Assembly: GCA_963575745.1 (NCBI GenBank) | Contig: CAUYUJ010019362.1 | Coordinates: forward strand, 17,501 to 81,500 | Source of the DNA: Prorocentrum cordatum | Lineage: Eukaryota > Sar > Dinophyceae > Prorocentrales > Prorocentraceae | Length of the DNA: 64,000 nt | Direction of reading: 5' to 3' | Part shown: piece after piece, positions 10,090 through 19,731 of the stretch | How the letters are laid out: every line of letters starts with the position of its first letter | Position numbering within the stretch: position 1 is the first letter of the stretch | Position numbers and translations under genes: made by a program | The notes under the pieces: generated by a model | What the model was told of the DNA's origin: nothing | Seen by the model: the letters and a program-made list of their open reading frames with translations, nothing else | Database searches by the model: none

Positions 10090-10215
10090 TCGTCCTCCTC
10101 CTCCTCCTCCTCCTCCTTCTCCTCCTGCTCCTCCCCCTTCTCCTCCCCCTTCTCCTCCTTCTCCTCCTCCTTCTCCTCCTCTACCTCCACCTCCTCCACC
10201 TCCCCCTGGGGGGAG
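10090..10215 (+). repeat. TCC/CTT microsatellite
   Basis: TCC triplets mixed with TTCTCC and CCCCTT. Confidence 0.85.
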
Positions 10216-10219
10216 CGCA

Positions 10220-10795
10220 ACAGCCCCGCCGCGGATGCCTGCCTCCCAAGAGGAGGCACACGAGGGGCGGCAGGCGGGGGCGGGGACGCGACGATCCCCT
10301 CCTCGCCCGCCCCCCCCCCCGCTTGGCCGCCCGTGCCCGCGGCTCGCCTTCCTCGCCTCGCGGGGCCTCCTCGCCGTGGGCGGTCTTATGACGCTGCATT
10401 TTCAAACTCATGGTCGCAGGCCTGCCCGCCAAGGTGCCGCGTGAGGCTCCGGCCCATCGCCTTTAGGTTAATTCATCTTTGCACGGCCCGCTCTGACTCA
10501 ACTCGCCGCTGGCGCTCTCGCCTGCGGTCGCTGACTAAGAAGCCCAAACTCCTGGGAAGGATTGCGCCAGTGGAGCCAATAGTACACACTCGAGATCGTA
10601 AGGTAACCGTGCACTTCGGCAGCTGAGCTTCGGCACCGCTGGGCACCCCCGCCGGGCTTTTGGAGGGCCACCCCCCCGGGCGCACAGCGGCGCTCGTCCC
10701 GTCGCCGTGCGCAGCTGGGGGGCCTCGCCGGCGCGCGGTCGGCGGTCCCTTCCGGGAGCTCCTGGGCCGTGGCGGACCTCTGAGCCTCCTAGATC
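10220..10795. other. Unclassified stretch
   Basis: Nothing recognised. A C-run (10311-10320) and a few short inverted words are present. Confidence 0.35.
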
Positions 10796-10845
10796 AGTCG
10801 GGGTAGGGGTAGGGGTTCGCATGCGGCCCCCTACGGGCGGTCATA
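10796..10845 (+). mobile_element. TE-20 half copy
   Basis: GTCGGGGTAGGGGTAGGGGT then TCGCATGCGGCCCCCTA matches one arm of the full TE-20 palindrome at 57843-57992. The partner arm is absent. Confidence 0.65.
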
Positions 10846-10906
10846 CGGTCACCTCCGGGAGTTCCTGGGTCGTGGCGGACTGGGGGGAGGAGAGAGGAGG
10901 GAGGGT

Positions 10907-11112
10907 CTAGGCCTTGCAGATGGGTTCCGAGCAGACAGGGGTCGGAGAATCGCGCCGCATCGGCGATGCGGCTCGATGCGGAACCCGATTTTCTGCACGC
11001 TGGCGTCGCCGATGTATCGCCGATGTCGCCGATGCATCGGCGATGCATCGGCGATGCGGGCGGCGCGATCCTCCGACCTCCATCCACTCCGACCCCATCT
11101 AGGAGGCCTCTA
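10907..11112 (+). mobile_element. TE-7 foldback element
   Basis: Right end ACTCCGACCCCATCTAGGAG then GCCTC matches other copies; left end is worn (TCTAGGCC then AGATGGGTTCCGAG). The interior repeats GCATCGGCGAT and TATCGCCGAT words in both orientations, so the whole can fold. Confidence 0.75.
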
Positions 11113-11350
11113 AGTAGGGCTGGAGATGGGGATGGGAGGGAGGAGGGGGCGATCACTGTGGGCCCCACGGCGGTGCTGCTCGAGCCCTGGCCGGAGCACT
11201 CGCCGGTGGTCTCAGAGTCCGTCACCGTGCGTGGTGCCGCGGCCAGCGCACGCAAAGTTCGGGCAGCGGCCGCGGGATGCGATTCGAGCATGCGCCTCCC
11301 ACGGGCCAGAGGCCGATCGAGGCATCACCCCCGCCAGGGACCAGCAATTA

Positions 11351-11539
11351 ATGCACCCCATGCCAAGAAACACCCTGCTTGCCTGCAGGGGTCTCTCGGA
11401 TTTCGATGGTTTTGCTATGGGAAGCGTGACGTACCCACACCAAATGTGTGTATATATATATATATATATATACATGGACGTCCTGGGGGCTCAGGGTTGG
11501 GTTTCTCGTGGAAGGTTTCTTGTGAACTGGCCTCCACTG
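11351..11539 (+). mobile_element. TE-1 copy interrupted by a TA microsatellite
   Basis: Has CCATGCCAAGAAACACCCTG on the left and GGCCTCCACTG|TA on the right. A (TA)n tract at 11451-11472 replaces the usual AAAAATCA centre, just before CATGGACGTCCTGGG. Confidence 0.8.
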
Positions 11540-11544
11540 TAGTC

Positions 11545-12530
11545 TCGCTGGGATGGCACGTGGAGGATGATGGCGACGGAAGCACCGAGAAACTCCTTGC
11601 CTGCCCGACACGGGTGCGCACGCATCGTTTCTTGCAGGGGCCGCTAGCCAAGGCAACCACAGTTCCAAGGGCGTGCTGAGACCATGGGCCCCGCCAAGTG
11701 CCAGGCAGGCTTGCAGGCCCCCGCCGGGAGGAAGCAGGAGGAAGGAACGGACCTCTTGGAGAAACCGTCTATGCAACACCAGGAAAGGGCAGCAGGGACA
11801 CCCCCAAAAAACCGCAATACGAGACGGATCTCGCTCGACACAGCGCAGTCCCCCACGCGCTGGGTTACCAGGACCAGCAATCTAGGCACGAGGGCGAGGA
11901 GAAGACGGAAGATGGTGGAGTGGGGAGGAGGACGAGGGCGAGGAACGGATATAGGCGGATGGGGAGGCCTCCTACGACGGCGTCGAGAGGGATGTGGCGG
12001 ATTACAGATGATCGTTGATGGTTTGTTCGGTTAGATTGCATGCGCATATCGCTGTCATGCTTGCTGCTCCATCCTGCTCCTTTGTCTCGTACCACGCGCT
12101 TCACCATCCTGTCAGGAAGTCCTACGCCATGACGCGGGGGTTCGAGCCAGGCGCCATCGCGAGCGCGTCCGCTCTGCCTTGTCCACCTCCTGCTACGGCG
12201 CTTGCTCCGCCTGCTTCCCCTCTATCCAGCTGCCTGCGGTAAACCCTGCGGCCGTGTCAGCGCAGCATCGAAGCGCATTCAGGGAGGTTCGGCCGAGCTC
12301 TGCCGGAAGGCTCGGCAGAACCATCGATGGTGCAAGTCTCAGAAGCAGCGTTGTGATGTTGGAAGCGGAGCGTGTCTGCCACTATGCCATGGTTGTTGCG
12401 TCTTCTCCTGGATGTTCCTTGTAGTCTTCTCTGGTCCCTCTTTGGGCCTCTTTGGGGGCTTCTTGGTCACTGCATGGGCGGCTGTTGCGAGACGCCTGGG
12501 GATCTCGGGGGCTGTCTAGGGCGCTGTGTC
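11545..12530. other. Unclassified stretch, Cys-rich frame at its end
   Basis: No recognised repeat until 12420. The + strand frame at about 12280-12400 reads CRKARQNHRWCKSQKQRC and CLPLCHGCC, Cys-rich but with ordinary codon use and no family I know. It runs straight into CTTGGGG-type repeat at 12425-12515. Confidence 0.3.
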
Positions 12531-12534
12531 TCTA

Positions 12535-12779
12535 CAGTTGCGACCCACGCCAAGAAACACCCTGCTTGCCTCCCGGGTGCCCCAGGCTTCTTGGGCTTTG
12601 ATGGTCTCGCTGTGGAAAGCGTGACGTCCCCACAGCAAAAATCAATGGACGTCCAGAGGTCTCGGGGTTTGGTTTCTTGTGGAAGGTTCCTTGTAGGAGG
12701 AGGAGGAGGAGGAGGAGGAGGAGGAGGAGGAGGAGGAGGAGGGGGGGCTGGGTCTTACACTGTGGTCGGGCCTCCACTG
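12535..12779 (+). mobile_element. TE-1 copy expanded by a GGA microsatellite
   Basis: TA|CAGTTGCGACCC on the left, GGGCCTCCACTG|TA on the right. A GGA run (12698-12741) plus GGGGGGG splits the right arm. The shared words AAGAAACACCCTGCTTGCCT and TCAATGGACGTCC are intact. Confidence 0.85.
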
Positions 12780-12789
12780 TACTCGAAGT

Positions 12790-13140
12790 CGAGCCGAGCC
12801 GTGCTCTCCCGAGGCCACCGACGGACGCTTTGAGTCGAGGCCGGCCTCTCCAGATCGCCTCGGCGGCGTCGTCCTCGGGGCCGCCTCGGCGGTTTGGGAA
12901 GGGCCCATTCCGATGCCGCCGACTCGGTTCGACTCGATTTCGACGGGTGCCGATTCCGATTCCATTCGACTTCGGATTCCGATTTTCGGGATCCGATTCC
13001 TCGGTGGAGGCCTACTCGGCTGCCGATGTCTGCCGATTCGACTTCTCCCGACTCTGCTGCCGATATCCGTCGATCCGACTCATGTCGATCGCCGATCCGA
13101 CTTGTCGATTCGATTCTGGGCTCTCCTGGTTGTGGGGTCG
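12790..13140 (+). repeat. TE-22 GATTCG/CGATTCC-rich repeat
   Basis: Repeated CGATTCC, CGACTCG and GCCGAT words, ending like the 2190-2520 copy. It is followed by a short CTTGGGG-type piece (13130-13200). Confidence 0.6.
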
Positions 13141-13212
13141 TCTTGGGGCCCTGCTGGAGCAGTCTCGGGCCGTCGTGGGGGTTTCTCGGGGCGTCGAAGA
13201 AGAAGCAACTGC

Positions 13213-13372
13213 ATATACACAAACCTTCGGAGCTTCGCGCGGGCTTCTTGGATCGGGGCCGGGCCCACTCTGTCGGCGCCTCCGCCGCCGCTACTGGCGC
13301 GCTCCGCGCGCGAGGGAGGGGGGAGCAACCCCAATCCAAAAAGTCCACGAGGAGCTCTGAAGGTTTATGCTT
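13213..13372 (+). mobile_element. TE-5 foldback element
   Basis: GCGCGGGCTTCTTGGATCGG on the left, the centre GGCGCCTCCGCCGCC, and ends that carry ACACAAACCTTCGGAGCT and GAGCTCTGAAGGTTTATGCT, inverted copies of each other. Confidence 0.75.
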
Positions 13373-13799
13373 ATGCAGTTGGTTCAGTCAGAAGGTATCC
13401 AGATTCTCTCATGGTCGTTTTCGGTGTTCGCTGGGGCTTTGGGGGCCGTCAGGTTATCCTGTGCAGAGAAGCGCGGGAAGCAAAGCACGCATGACTCGTT
13501 GATTTCTTGCACCGCTTTGCTGCAGAGGTCCGTTGGGCGCCTCTAGGGGGCTTTATGGGGTCTCTTGTGGTCACCTCGGAGCCTGTGTGAGGTCGATGGC
13601 TGTAATGAAACTGTCTTGGGAGTACCTCACAGCCGTCTCGGGGTTGAAAAGAGTGCTTGGCAGTCAAACTGTACTGCCATGTATTCGACTCCGCCAACTC
13701 TATCACGCCCACTCCGTGCAGGCACGGCGGCGGATGGTAGCGCGCAGCGTTCTGTACTCTGCTGACTTATCCAGCTTGAAATCCAGCTTCGCAGTCGCC

Positions 13800-14140
13800 C
13801 AACGTCGGTGGTAAGCCCGGGGGGAGGGGAGAAGGCCCTTCTCAGGAGGAGGCGGAACATCTCAGAAGCCTTCGCGCCTTCTGAGAATAAGTTTTGTCTT
13901 CGGTGCAGGTTTAGAACACTTCTTCGAAGTTCGGGCGCACCTAATCTCGGTGGTGTGCCCGGTGGGGAAGTGAGAAGCGGCGGGTCAGAAGCTCGGGAGT
14001 CCCTCGGCCTTCCAAGAAGTGCTCGAAGCCTCCCCCGGAGACGCAGAACAATCCTCAGAAGGCGCGAGGGCTTCTGAGATGTCCCGCCGCCGCCTGGGAA
14101 GGGCCTTCTCCTTCTCACTTCCCCCCCTGATCGCCACCGA
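13800..14140 (+). mobile_element. TE-16 element, double-length copy
   Basis: Edges GGTGGTAAGCCCGGGGGGAG and CACTTCCCCCCCTGATCGCC are inverted. Inside, CTTCTGAGA and AGAAGGC words alternate and pair. There seem to be two units head to tail, since the edge-like GTGCCCGGTGGGGAAGTGAG recurs in the middle (13956). Confidence 0.65.
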
Positions 14141-14271
14141 GTGCTCGTGTCGTGGAGACATCAGGACGTGTATGTGTTCGTCATTGTCGGCCCCTCGGGG
14201 CCCTCGCTGGGCCCCAGGATCGTGAACAAGCGAGTCAGGATGAAGCGCTGGTTCTGGGGAAGGGGTCATCG

Positions 14272-14453
14272 GGCCGGGCGAACGGGGGGGATTGGGAAAG
14301 GGGGGGTTACGAAATTTGCTGCATGCAGCTGGTTTCGGCTTCACCGAGGGGCCCATTCCTCGATACATAGCCGCCTCCGGCGCCGGGAGGCGCCGGGAAA
14401 ATCAGCTACGTGAGCTGATTCTCAAACCCCCCCTTTGAAATCCCCCCCTTTCA
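14272..14453 (+). mobile_element. TE-19 MITE copy
   Basis: Left GGGGGGGATTGGGAAAGGGG, right CCCCCTTTGAAATCCCCCCC. It shares with 7655-7815 the words TGGTTTCGGC, CACCGAGGGGCCC and GGCGCCGGGAGGCGCCGG, and TACGTGAGCTGATTCTCAA. Confidence 0.85.
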
Positions 14454-14524
14454 ACCGACTCGAGGTCAGGACTTCTTGGAACCCCGTGCGGGACAAATCT
14501 GGACGTCGCATGTCTGAGGAGACC

Positions 14525-14577
14525 GCCCCACCCACCAGACCACCCCAACCCAAGCCGAAGGCCCCGATTTTCCCTCA
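14525..14577 (+). mobile_element. TE-13 left-end fragment
   Basis: ACCACCCCAACCCAAGCCGA then AGGCCCCGATTTTCCCTC equals the left end of TE-13; the right half is missing. Confidence 0.6.
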
Positions 14578-14671
14578 CTCGCAGCCGATTCGGTCGGGCT
14601 GACCAGCCCCCACCCGTTCCCGCGGGTTGCCTCCCGAGGCAGGACCTGATCGATCTCCGAGAGTTTCCGTG

Positions 14672-14900
14672 GGCCTGTGGATGACGATCAATGGAGAGGA
14701 AGCATGTTGCCACAGAATCTCCAGATGTATCCAGAATGTGTACGACATGCCTTGCACATGTGCAACAAACATGTTTCGGGGCATCTTTAGAACTTGTTCT
14801 CAAGCATGTTTAACACAGTTTTCATTCAATGATCGGGCTGTTAGTTCCATCGTCGGATCTTTAGGGTGTCCGTTGTCATGGCATCCGCAGCAGTGGGCCC
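14672..14900 (+). mobile_element. TE-18 element
   Basis: Shares GATGGAGAGGAAGCATG-type start, ACATGTTT words, CAATGATCGG and GTGTCCGTTGTCAT end with the copy at 16656-16858. AT-rich core, no coding. An ATG at 14878 lies in the element end and its frame stops at 14944. Confidence 0.75.
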
Positions 14901-14947
14901 CCGCGGGCGGCGGCGGGGCCCCATCGGCGCCCTCGGCCGCGCGTGAG

Positions 14948-15031
14948 GCGACGCGGACCGCGGCCGCGAGCCGTGCCCGGACCGCATCGTGGAGGACCTG
15001 GGCGGGGCCTTCGGCATGGGCGCCGTCGGAG
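14948..15031 (+). CDS. TIM17: TIM17 exon A, N-terminal part
   Basis: This exon encodes REPCPDRIVEDLGGAFGMGA followed by VGG, the strongly conserved N-terminal signature of Tim17 (Tim17/Tim22/Tim23 family). Tim17 is a four-span protein of the mitochondrial inner membrane. In the TIM23 complex it helps carry presequence proteins into the matrix or the inner membrane; the REPCP segment faces the intermembrane space and the glycine-rich part starts the first membrane span. The acceptor is AG (14946-14947) followed by G. An in-frame TGA just upstream (14944-14946) shows that the start codon lies in an earlier exon, which I did not find. The exon ends with one base of a glycine codon (phase 1) before GA. 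High G/C in third positions separates it from nearby repeats. The match of motif, phase and later exons makes the call firm. Confidence 0.88.
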
Positions 15032-15091
15032 GAGAGCCCCGGCCGCCGGCGGCCCAACGGCGATGTTGCCGACGCTGCGCGAACGGAATGG

Positions 15092-15288
15092 GCACGGAAA
15101 GAATGGGCACAGTGCCCAACAGCGGATCTTGTTCATTTTGAACAGGACTCGCTGTTCACGCCGCCGCGGCCTGTGTCCATTCAAGACAGAAGGCCGCTTG
15201 CCCAACCGCGGCCGCTGTTGGTTGGGGACAACATTTGTTGTTGGGCATTGTGCCCATTCTTTCCGTACCCATTTCGGGCGTCCAAACC
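15092..15288 (+). mobile_element. TE-11 MITE copy
   Basis: Terminal inverted repeat of about 40 bp: GGCACGGAAAGAATGGGCAC then AGTGCCCAACA on the left, TGTTGGGCATTGTGCCCATT then CTTTCCGTACCC on the right. It lies in TIM17 intron 1. A second copy is at 21014-21216. Confidence 0.9.
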
Positions 15289-15289
15289 G

Positions 15290-15487
15290 ACGGCGGTGTA
15301 GGTTTCGCCCATGCCGAGGAGCACCCTGCTTGCCTCCAGGGCGCCCTGGGCTTCTCGGGTGTCGATGGTCTTGACATGGAAAGCGTGGCGTGCCCACGCC
15401 AAAAACGGGGTCCCAGGGTCGGGTCTCTTGTGGAAGGCTTCTCGTGGTCGGGCCTCCACTGTAGGCAACGGCGGTGCAGGTCTCGGC
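15290..15487 (+). mobile_element. TE-1 copy with 20-bp flanking duplication
   Basis: TE-1 interior CCCTGCTTGCCTCCAGGG and GAAAGCGTGGCGTGCCCACG, right end GGCCTCCACTG|TA (15461). The flanks ACGGCGGTGTAGGTTTCGCC (15290-15309) and ACGGCGGTGCAGGTCTCGGC (15468-15487) are direct repeats with three mismatches. Confidence 0.8.
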
Positions 15488-15499
15488 ATCGTGTGGGCG

Positions 15500-15745
15500 C
15501 GTGGCTCTCGCTTTCCTGCAAGTCGCTGTGTCGTGTTCGCTCGATATTCGTTTGCAGATCGGACATTTGTAGGGAAGTGTGGCTCGTGATTTCTCCTGCA
15601 CCTTGGTTCCCAACAGCACCGTTAAGCGACATCGCCGTTGGCCCGGCCTTTGCCCGAACCCCGCCCTCCCCGCCGCCCGCCGCGACAGGTTGGCCGTGCT
15701 CGGGTCGGACGGAACGGGGGGTCAGGGTCAAGGCGCTGAAGCACG
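15500..15745. other. Unclassified part of TIM17 intron 1
   Basis: Short similarity to 63095-63150 (CCCAAC[C/A]GCACCGTTAA and GCGGCC/CCGGCCTTTG), so probably another dispersed repeat. No gene seen. Confidence 0.35.
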
Positions 15746-15764
15746 GTCGAAGCCGTTGGTAAGC

Positions 15765-16162
15765 ATGGGTCACCTTCCCACGGCGGCTACCCTCACATCC
15801 GTGCCTCTTTCGTCCATCGTTGGCTGCTTTCGATGGCCAGGCCACCCCCCTCGAGAAGCTTCGGCATGGGTGCCCAGGGGGCTGGGCCATCCTTGTCGCG
15901 CACCCTTGCTACCAGTTTTGACTGTAAGGGCCTTTCTGGGTTCTTGATCGCCCACCAAACCACCCCAACCCAACCTGAAGGCCCCGATTTGCCCTCCACT
16001 TCCAGTGGGGGGGGGCGTCGGGGAACATTGAAAAACACGTGGAACCCGTGCCCCCCCCCAGCCCGAAATTCGGGTCTGCGGGTTGGGTTGGGCTGGTCTG
16101 GCAGGTAGTCCGGCTGGCATCCTCGTCGCGCATCCTCGCCATCAGTTTTGACTGTAAGGGCC
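15765..16162 (+). mobile_element. TE-14 interrupted by TE-13
   Basis: TE-14 (shared with 39440-39600: GCTTCGGCATGGG, TCGCGC..CCTTGCTA, TTTTGACTGTA) is broken by TE-13 at about 15950-16112. TE-13 ends are CCACCCCAACCCAACCTGAA and CTGCGGGTTGGGTTGGGCTG. The 37-bp TE-14 tail is present on both sides of the insert (15896-15932, 16126-16162; four mismatches). Confidence 0.8.
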
Positions 16163-16446
16163 GCGTTGGGTTCCGGAGGGCCTCGGGCTTGCAGGCCGGT
16201 CCTTTTACTTGGTATCGCTCGGACGTATGCACTCTTTCTCGGCGGAGATTATTAAGGAGCATCCTGGGTCATCCTGGGCAAAACCACGCACGAAACCAAA
16301 ACGAAAACCCGGGGAATGGACGTCCGAGCGATGACCAGTTTAGGTCTGGGTCGGGGAACCCAATCGCGGCCGAGGCTCGCCACGTGGCCAGGAGAGGCCC
16401 GAGGGCCTCCGACGCATCCCGGCCTCCGTGCCTGGACACGTGGCTG

Positions 16447-16858
16447 CAGTGGAGCTGTGGACGACGATCGATGGAGAGGAAGCACGTTTCGGAGGTGGAT
16501 AGACCTCCTACCCTGACACGTCGATTAAGGAATTGGCCGTTTTCGGTTCGCGAGAGGGCGTCGCGGCCGTCATTTTCGCGGGTCCAGGTCCGTCGGTTTC
16601 GGTCTTAGGCCGTTCTCACTAAGGGGAGCCAAAGGGAGGTTTGTCCAACGCCGAACAGTGGAGCTGTGGACGACGATCGATGGAGAGGAAGCATGCTGCC
16701 AAATAGTTTCCAGATGTTTTAAGCATAGGTCAACATGTCTTAAACCTGTAAAACCATGTTTGAAACATGCCCAGAGCAGGTTATCAAGACTTTGAAACAC
16801 ATGTTTAATACAATGATCGGACTGTTAGGGTGCCCATTGTCATCTTATCCACAACATT
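16447..16858 (+). mobile_element. TE-18 interrupted by TE-4, perfect 38-bp duplication
   Basis: A 38-bp segment beginning CAGTGGAGCTGTGGACGACG is at 16447-16484 and again, without mismatch, at 16656-16693. Between them lies TE-4 (16491-16654: GGTGGATAGACCTCC to GGGAGGTTTGTCCAACGCC). The rest of TE-18 follows to about 16858. Confidence 0.88.
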
Positions 16859-17004
16859 GGAGGCCCATGCCAAGAAACACCCTGCTTGCCTGCAGGGTGC
16901 CCTGGGTTTGTTGGGTTTCGATGGTTCTGCGATGGCAAGTGGACGTCCTGGGGTCCCAGGGTGGGGTTTCTTGTGGAAGGTCTCTTGCCGTCGTACCCCC
17001 ACTG
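16853..17004 (+). mobile_element. TE-1 MITE copy
   Basis: CATGCCAAGAAACACCCTGC, GGTTTCTTGTGGAAGGTCTC and CCCCCACTG. The left end abuts TE-18; the middle has lost the AAGCGTGACG part. Confidence 0.8.
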
Positions 17005-17039
17005 CATCGAGCCTAGTGGGTGTTCGTTGTGATCTCGTA

Positions 17040-17480
17040 GGAGGCCTCTCGGGGACTTCTTGGAGGCAGTTTGGAGGCCTCTGTGGGGCCGCTTTGGGGG
17101 CCTCTTGGGGCCTCTGTTTGTGCTTCTTTGGGGCAGTTTGGGGGGCCTCTTGGCGCTCCATTTGCCTTTTGGGGCCTCCTCGGGGCCTCTTGGTCTGGAA
17201 GGCTCGGATGTTTGGTTCGTGCTCCCTCTCTTGGCCCGTTTTGGGGCCGTCTTGGGGCCCTCTAGGGCTGTCTTGGGGCCATCTTGAGGACTCTTGAGCC
17301 GTTTTGGGGTGGTTTGGGGGGCCTGTTTGGGCCGTATGGGAGCGTCCGAAAGCCGAAAGGCGAGAAGACCATCATCCTTCAGGGCGCCCGAGAACGATCT
17401 TTCGGCGACTCGGGGCCCTCTTGGACCGCCTTGGGGGCCTCGTGGGCCCTCTTGGCCGGTCTTCGGGCCCTCTTTGGCCC
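17040..17480 (+). repeat. CTTGGGG-type degenerate array
   Basis: GGGCCTCTTGGGG, GCCGTTTTGGGG and CCGTCTTGGGG words over 0.4 kb, in TIM17 intron 1. Confidence 0.75.
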
Positions 17481-17569
17481 GAAGAAGTCATATACGGAAG
17501 CGCCACCTCCTGGAGCCCCGGGGGCACGCGACAAGCCCCGAGGGATCGGGGCCCCTCAGAAATCGGGGG

Positions 17570-17735
17570 TGGACAGAACCCCCAACAGGGACACGTCGAT
17601 TAGTGAATTGTCCGTTTTCGGTTCTCGAGATGGTTCCGTGTCTGTTATTTTCCAGGCTTGCGCCCGCCAGGTTTGGGTCTCAGGTCGTTTTCACTAAACC
17701 ACGTTTTACTAAAGGGGGGTCTGTCCATCCCCGAA
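17570..17735 (+). mobile_element. TE-4 MITE copy
   Basis: GGTGGACAGAACCCCC on the left and GGGGGGTCTGTCCATCCCC on the right. The interior has GACACGTCGATTAGTGAATT, CCGTTTTCGGTTC and TCAGGCCGTTTTCACTAA-like words shared by all TE-4 copies. Confidence 0.85.
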
Positions 17736-17739
17736 GAAG

Positions 17740-18010
17740 CTCTTCGGGACTGAGGGCTGAGGCTCCTGGGACTTGGCAGAAGGCCTGAGGACACGCCCGC
17801 TCCGTGCCCACGGGCACGGCGGCGGATCCAGCGCTACGTCTGCAAGGCCATGCTTGCAGGCAAGGGGGGGGGGGCTACGAACTCTGCCGAGTGCAGTCGC
17901 TTTGGGCCCCGCTCTCGAGCGCTCGCCTCGATGCATCGGCGCCGCTGGCGCTGGGAGGCGCCAGAGGAATCAGCGACGTGAGCCGATTCGCTAACCCCAC
18001 CCCCCTGGTG
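17740..18010 (+). mobile_element. TE-19 right-half fragment and unclassified flank
   Basis: 17930-18000 matches the TE-19 right half (GGAGGCGCCAG, AATCAGCGACGTGAGC, CGATTCGCTAACCCCACCCC). The left part is not recognised apart from a G-run at 17866-17875. Confidence 0.5.
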
Positions 18011-18359
18011 CCCACTTCTTCGTCCGAGCCGCCTTGCCTCTTCACACGTTTGAGGTTGTGTGTTCTTCAGGTGCCGGCATTCTTGCCTGCTTGGGAGAGG
18101 TGCGCAGCGAGGCCCGAAGGGAAAGTTGGACTTCACGCAGGTCGTAGTTCGCCTGCGCGACGTTCCGGCCCAGCACCGGTTCACAAAGCAGCGAGGGGGG
18201 GACGGAAACACCATGCAAGCACATTCGCCGTAACCTACATCACGAGCGCGTCCTTTTGACGGGAGTCCGAGCCCACCAGGTCGCCCAGTAGGTTCAGTTG
18301 TGTCTCCCATGATCCCATGATTATTGGGAGGCGCTCAGATTATAGGATGGCGGCAGCGA

Positions 18360-18700
18360 GATCCGAGGGCAGAATTCCGATGGATAGAGAGAGAGACACA
18401 CACAGAGACAGAGTGAGAGAAAGAGAGAGAGAGAGAGAGACAAAAACAACAACTTTAGAAAGAGAGAGAGAGAGAGAGACAGTTCATGAGATATAACGAG
18501 AGCATATACATATAGAGATAACCAACACAATACACTACGAGGATGAGGAGGAGACGGAGGAAAGGAAGAGCACCACGGGTCGTAAGTGAATGCTGGTAAG
18601 AGTGGGTATTGTGTGGAGGGGGCTGTCCCTCTCTCTATTGTTTGTGTCTCTCTCTCTCTCTCTCTTTTTCTCTTGATCCATATATATATATATGTATTGA
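18360..18700. repeat. GA-rich and TC-rich microsatellites with a TA tract
   Basis: AGAGAG runs at 18387-18478, a CTCTCT run at 18643-18668 and TATATATATATA at 18681-18692. Confidence 0.85.
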
Positions 18701-18779
18701 GACTGGCGCCTGGAGGTCGTTTGATTGGCCCCTAGTGCTGTCCCAAACGATTCTGGCGGCGGCCACAGAGCTCTCGACC

Positions 18780-19090
18780 CCCATCCCATGGGCCCCGAAA
18801 AAACGGCATCCGGATGCCAAGTGGAGGAGAAGGAGGAAGGAAGGAGGATGCGCGGAAGGATCAGCAGGGGGGGACTGAAATGGGTGAGGCGGAACGGGAG
18901 GTTCGTGAGGGGGAAAGGCGAGGGCGAGATGAAGGATAGAGGGGCAGGAGGAGGAGGAGGAGGACGAGGAGGAGGAGGAGGAGGAGGATATAGGAATCGA
19001 GAGGGGGTGTTCAGGAGGAGCGGAGGGATGAGGGCATAAGGAGAGGAACCCAGGGGACGCAAGGAGGAAGAAACCATGGGGGAGGAGGAT
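18780..19090. other. GGA-rich stretch
   Basis: A GGA run at 18949-18990 inside an otherwise unremarkable GGA/GGG-rich stretch. No gene. Confidence 0.5.
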
Positions 19091-19182
19091 CAGTAGGAGC
19101 GGGAGCGGAAAGAAGCGGAGAGTTGGGAGGGATGATTTCGACTCGGTTGGGCAAGCGCATGGTTCGATCCCCTCCCCTCGAG

Positions 19183-19234
19183 GATTCGTGTGGCACTTCG
19201 TGAAGGGTGCCCGCCACTCTCCAGCTGGGGACAG
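19183..19234 (+). CDS. TIM17: TIM17 exon B
   Basis: It encodes FVWHFVKGARHSPAGDR, which directly follows the VGG of exon A in Tim17 proteins: end of the first membrane span and the first matrix loop (the HFVKGARxSP pattern is typical). The acceptor is AG (19181-19182) then G; two bases complete the glycine codon opened by exon A, and the exon leaves in phase 2 at ACAG before GC, a GC donor. Intron 1 is 4151 bp. Confidence 0.88.
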
Positions 19235-19524
19235 GCCTTCCGCCACATATCGTGATTGCCATGCTGATACAACCGAGTTGTGTGACAATATTGTCATGGT
19301 CAATGTTGTGATGTCCAGCGGATCCCAACCGTGTCCGTGGACTGTGATGCGTACCGCGTCTTTTTCGATTATTTTCCGTTCGGTGATTTCACACGTTCGT
19401 TGATGTTTATGCGTGTCCCCTCGTGAAGTGATTACGTCTCCTGAATTGGTGAGCACGTCCTCTTCGGCTACGGACGTGTTTTTTCAGTGATTATTCCCAC
19501 CGCGTTCATGCTCCCATCTCTCAG

Positions 19525-19700
19525 CGGTGAGCGAGGTGGGGGAATGAGAAGGGGCGGGCCTTTGAGAAGTTTTCTGAGCCCTCCCCGAAGACACAGAAGG
19601 CTTCCCGGAAGGCGCGAGGCCTTGCGAGAAGCCCCGCCGCCTTCTGGGAAGGGCTTCTCCTCCTCGCTTCCCCCCGGACTCGCCGCCGAGTTCCGGATCC
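19525..19700 (+). mobile_element. TE-16 element
   Basis: GGTGAGCGAGGTGGGGGAAT on the left and TCGCTTCCCCCCGGACTCGC on the right, with GAAGGC/GCCTTC words between. Same family as 23655-23840. Confidence 0.75.
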
Positions 19701-19731
19701 CATCTCTCCGGCTCCGGCTCCCACATGTCGG

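Noticed and set aside
14878-14946. ATG at 14878 as the TIM17 start codon
   Set aside because: It is in the exon A frame but meets TGA at 14944, and the ATG belongs to the end of a TE-18 copy.
19120-19182. tRNA gene, because of GGTTCGATCCC
   Set aside because: No A box at the right distance and no cloverleaf can be drawn; the stretch ends as the pyrimidine-rich end of TIM17 intron 1.
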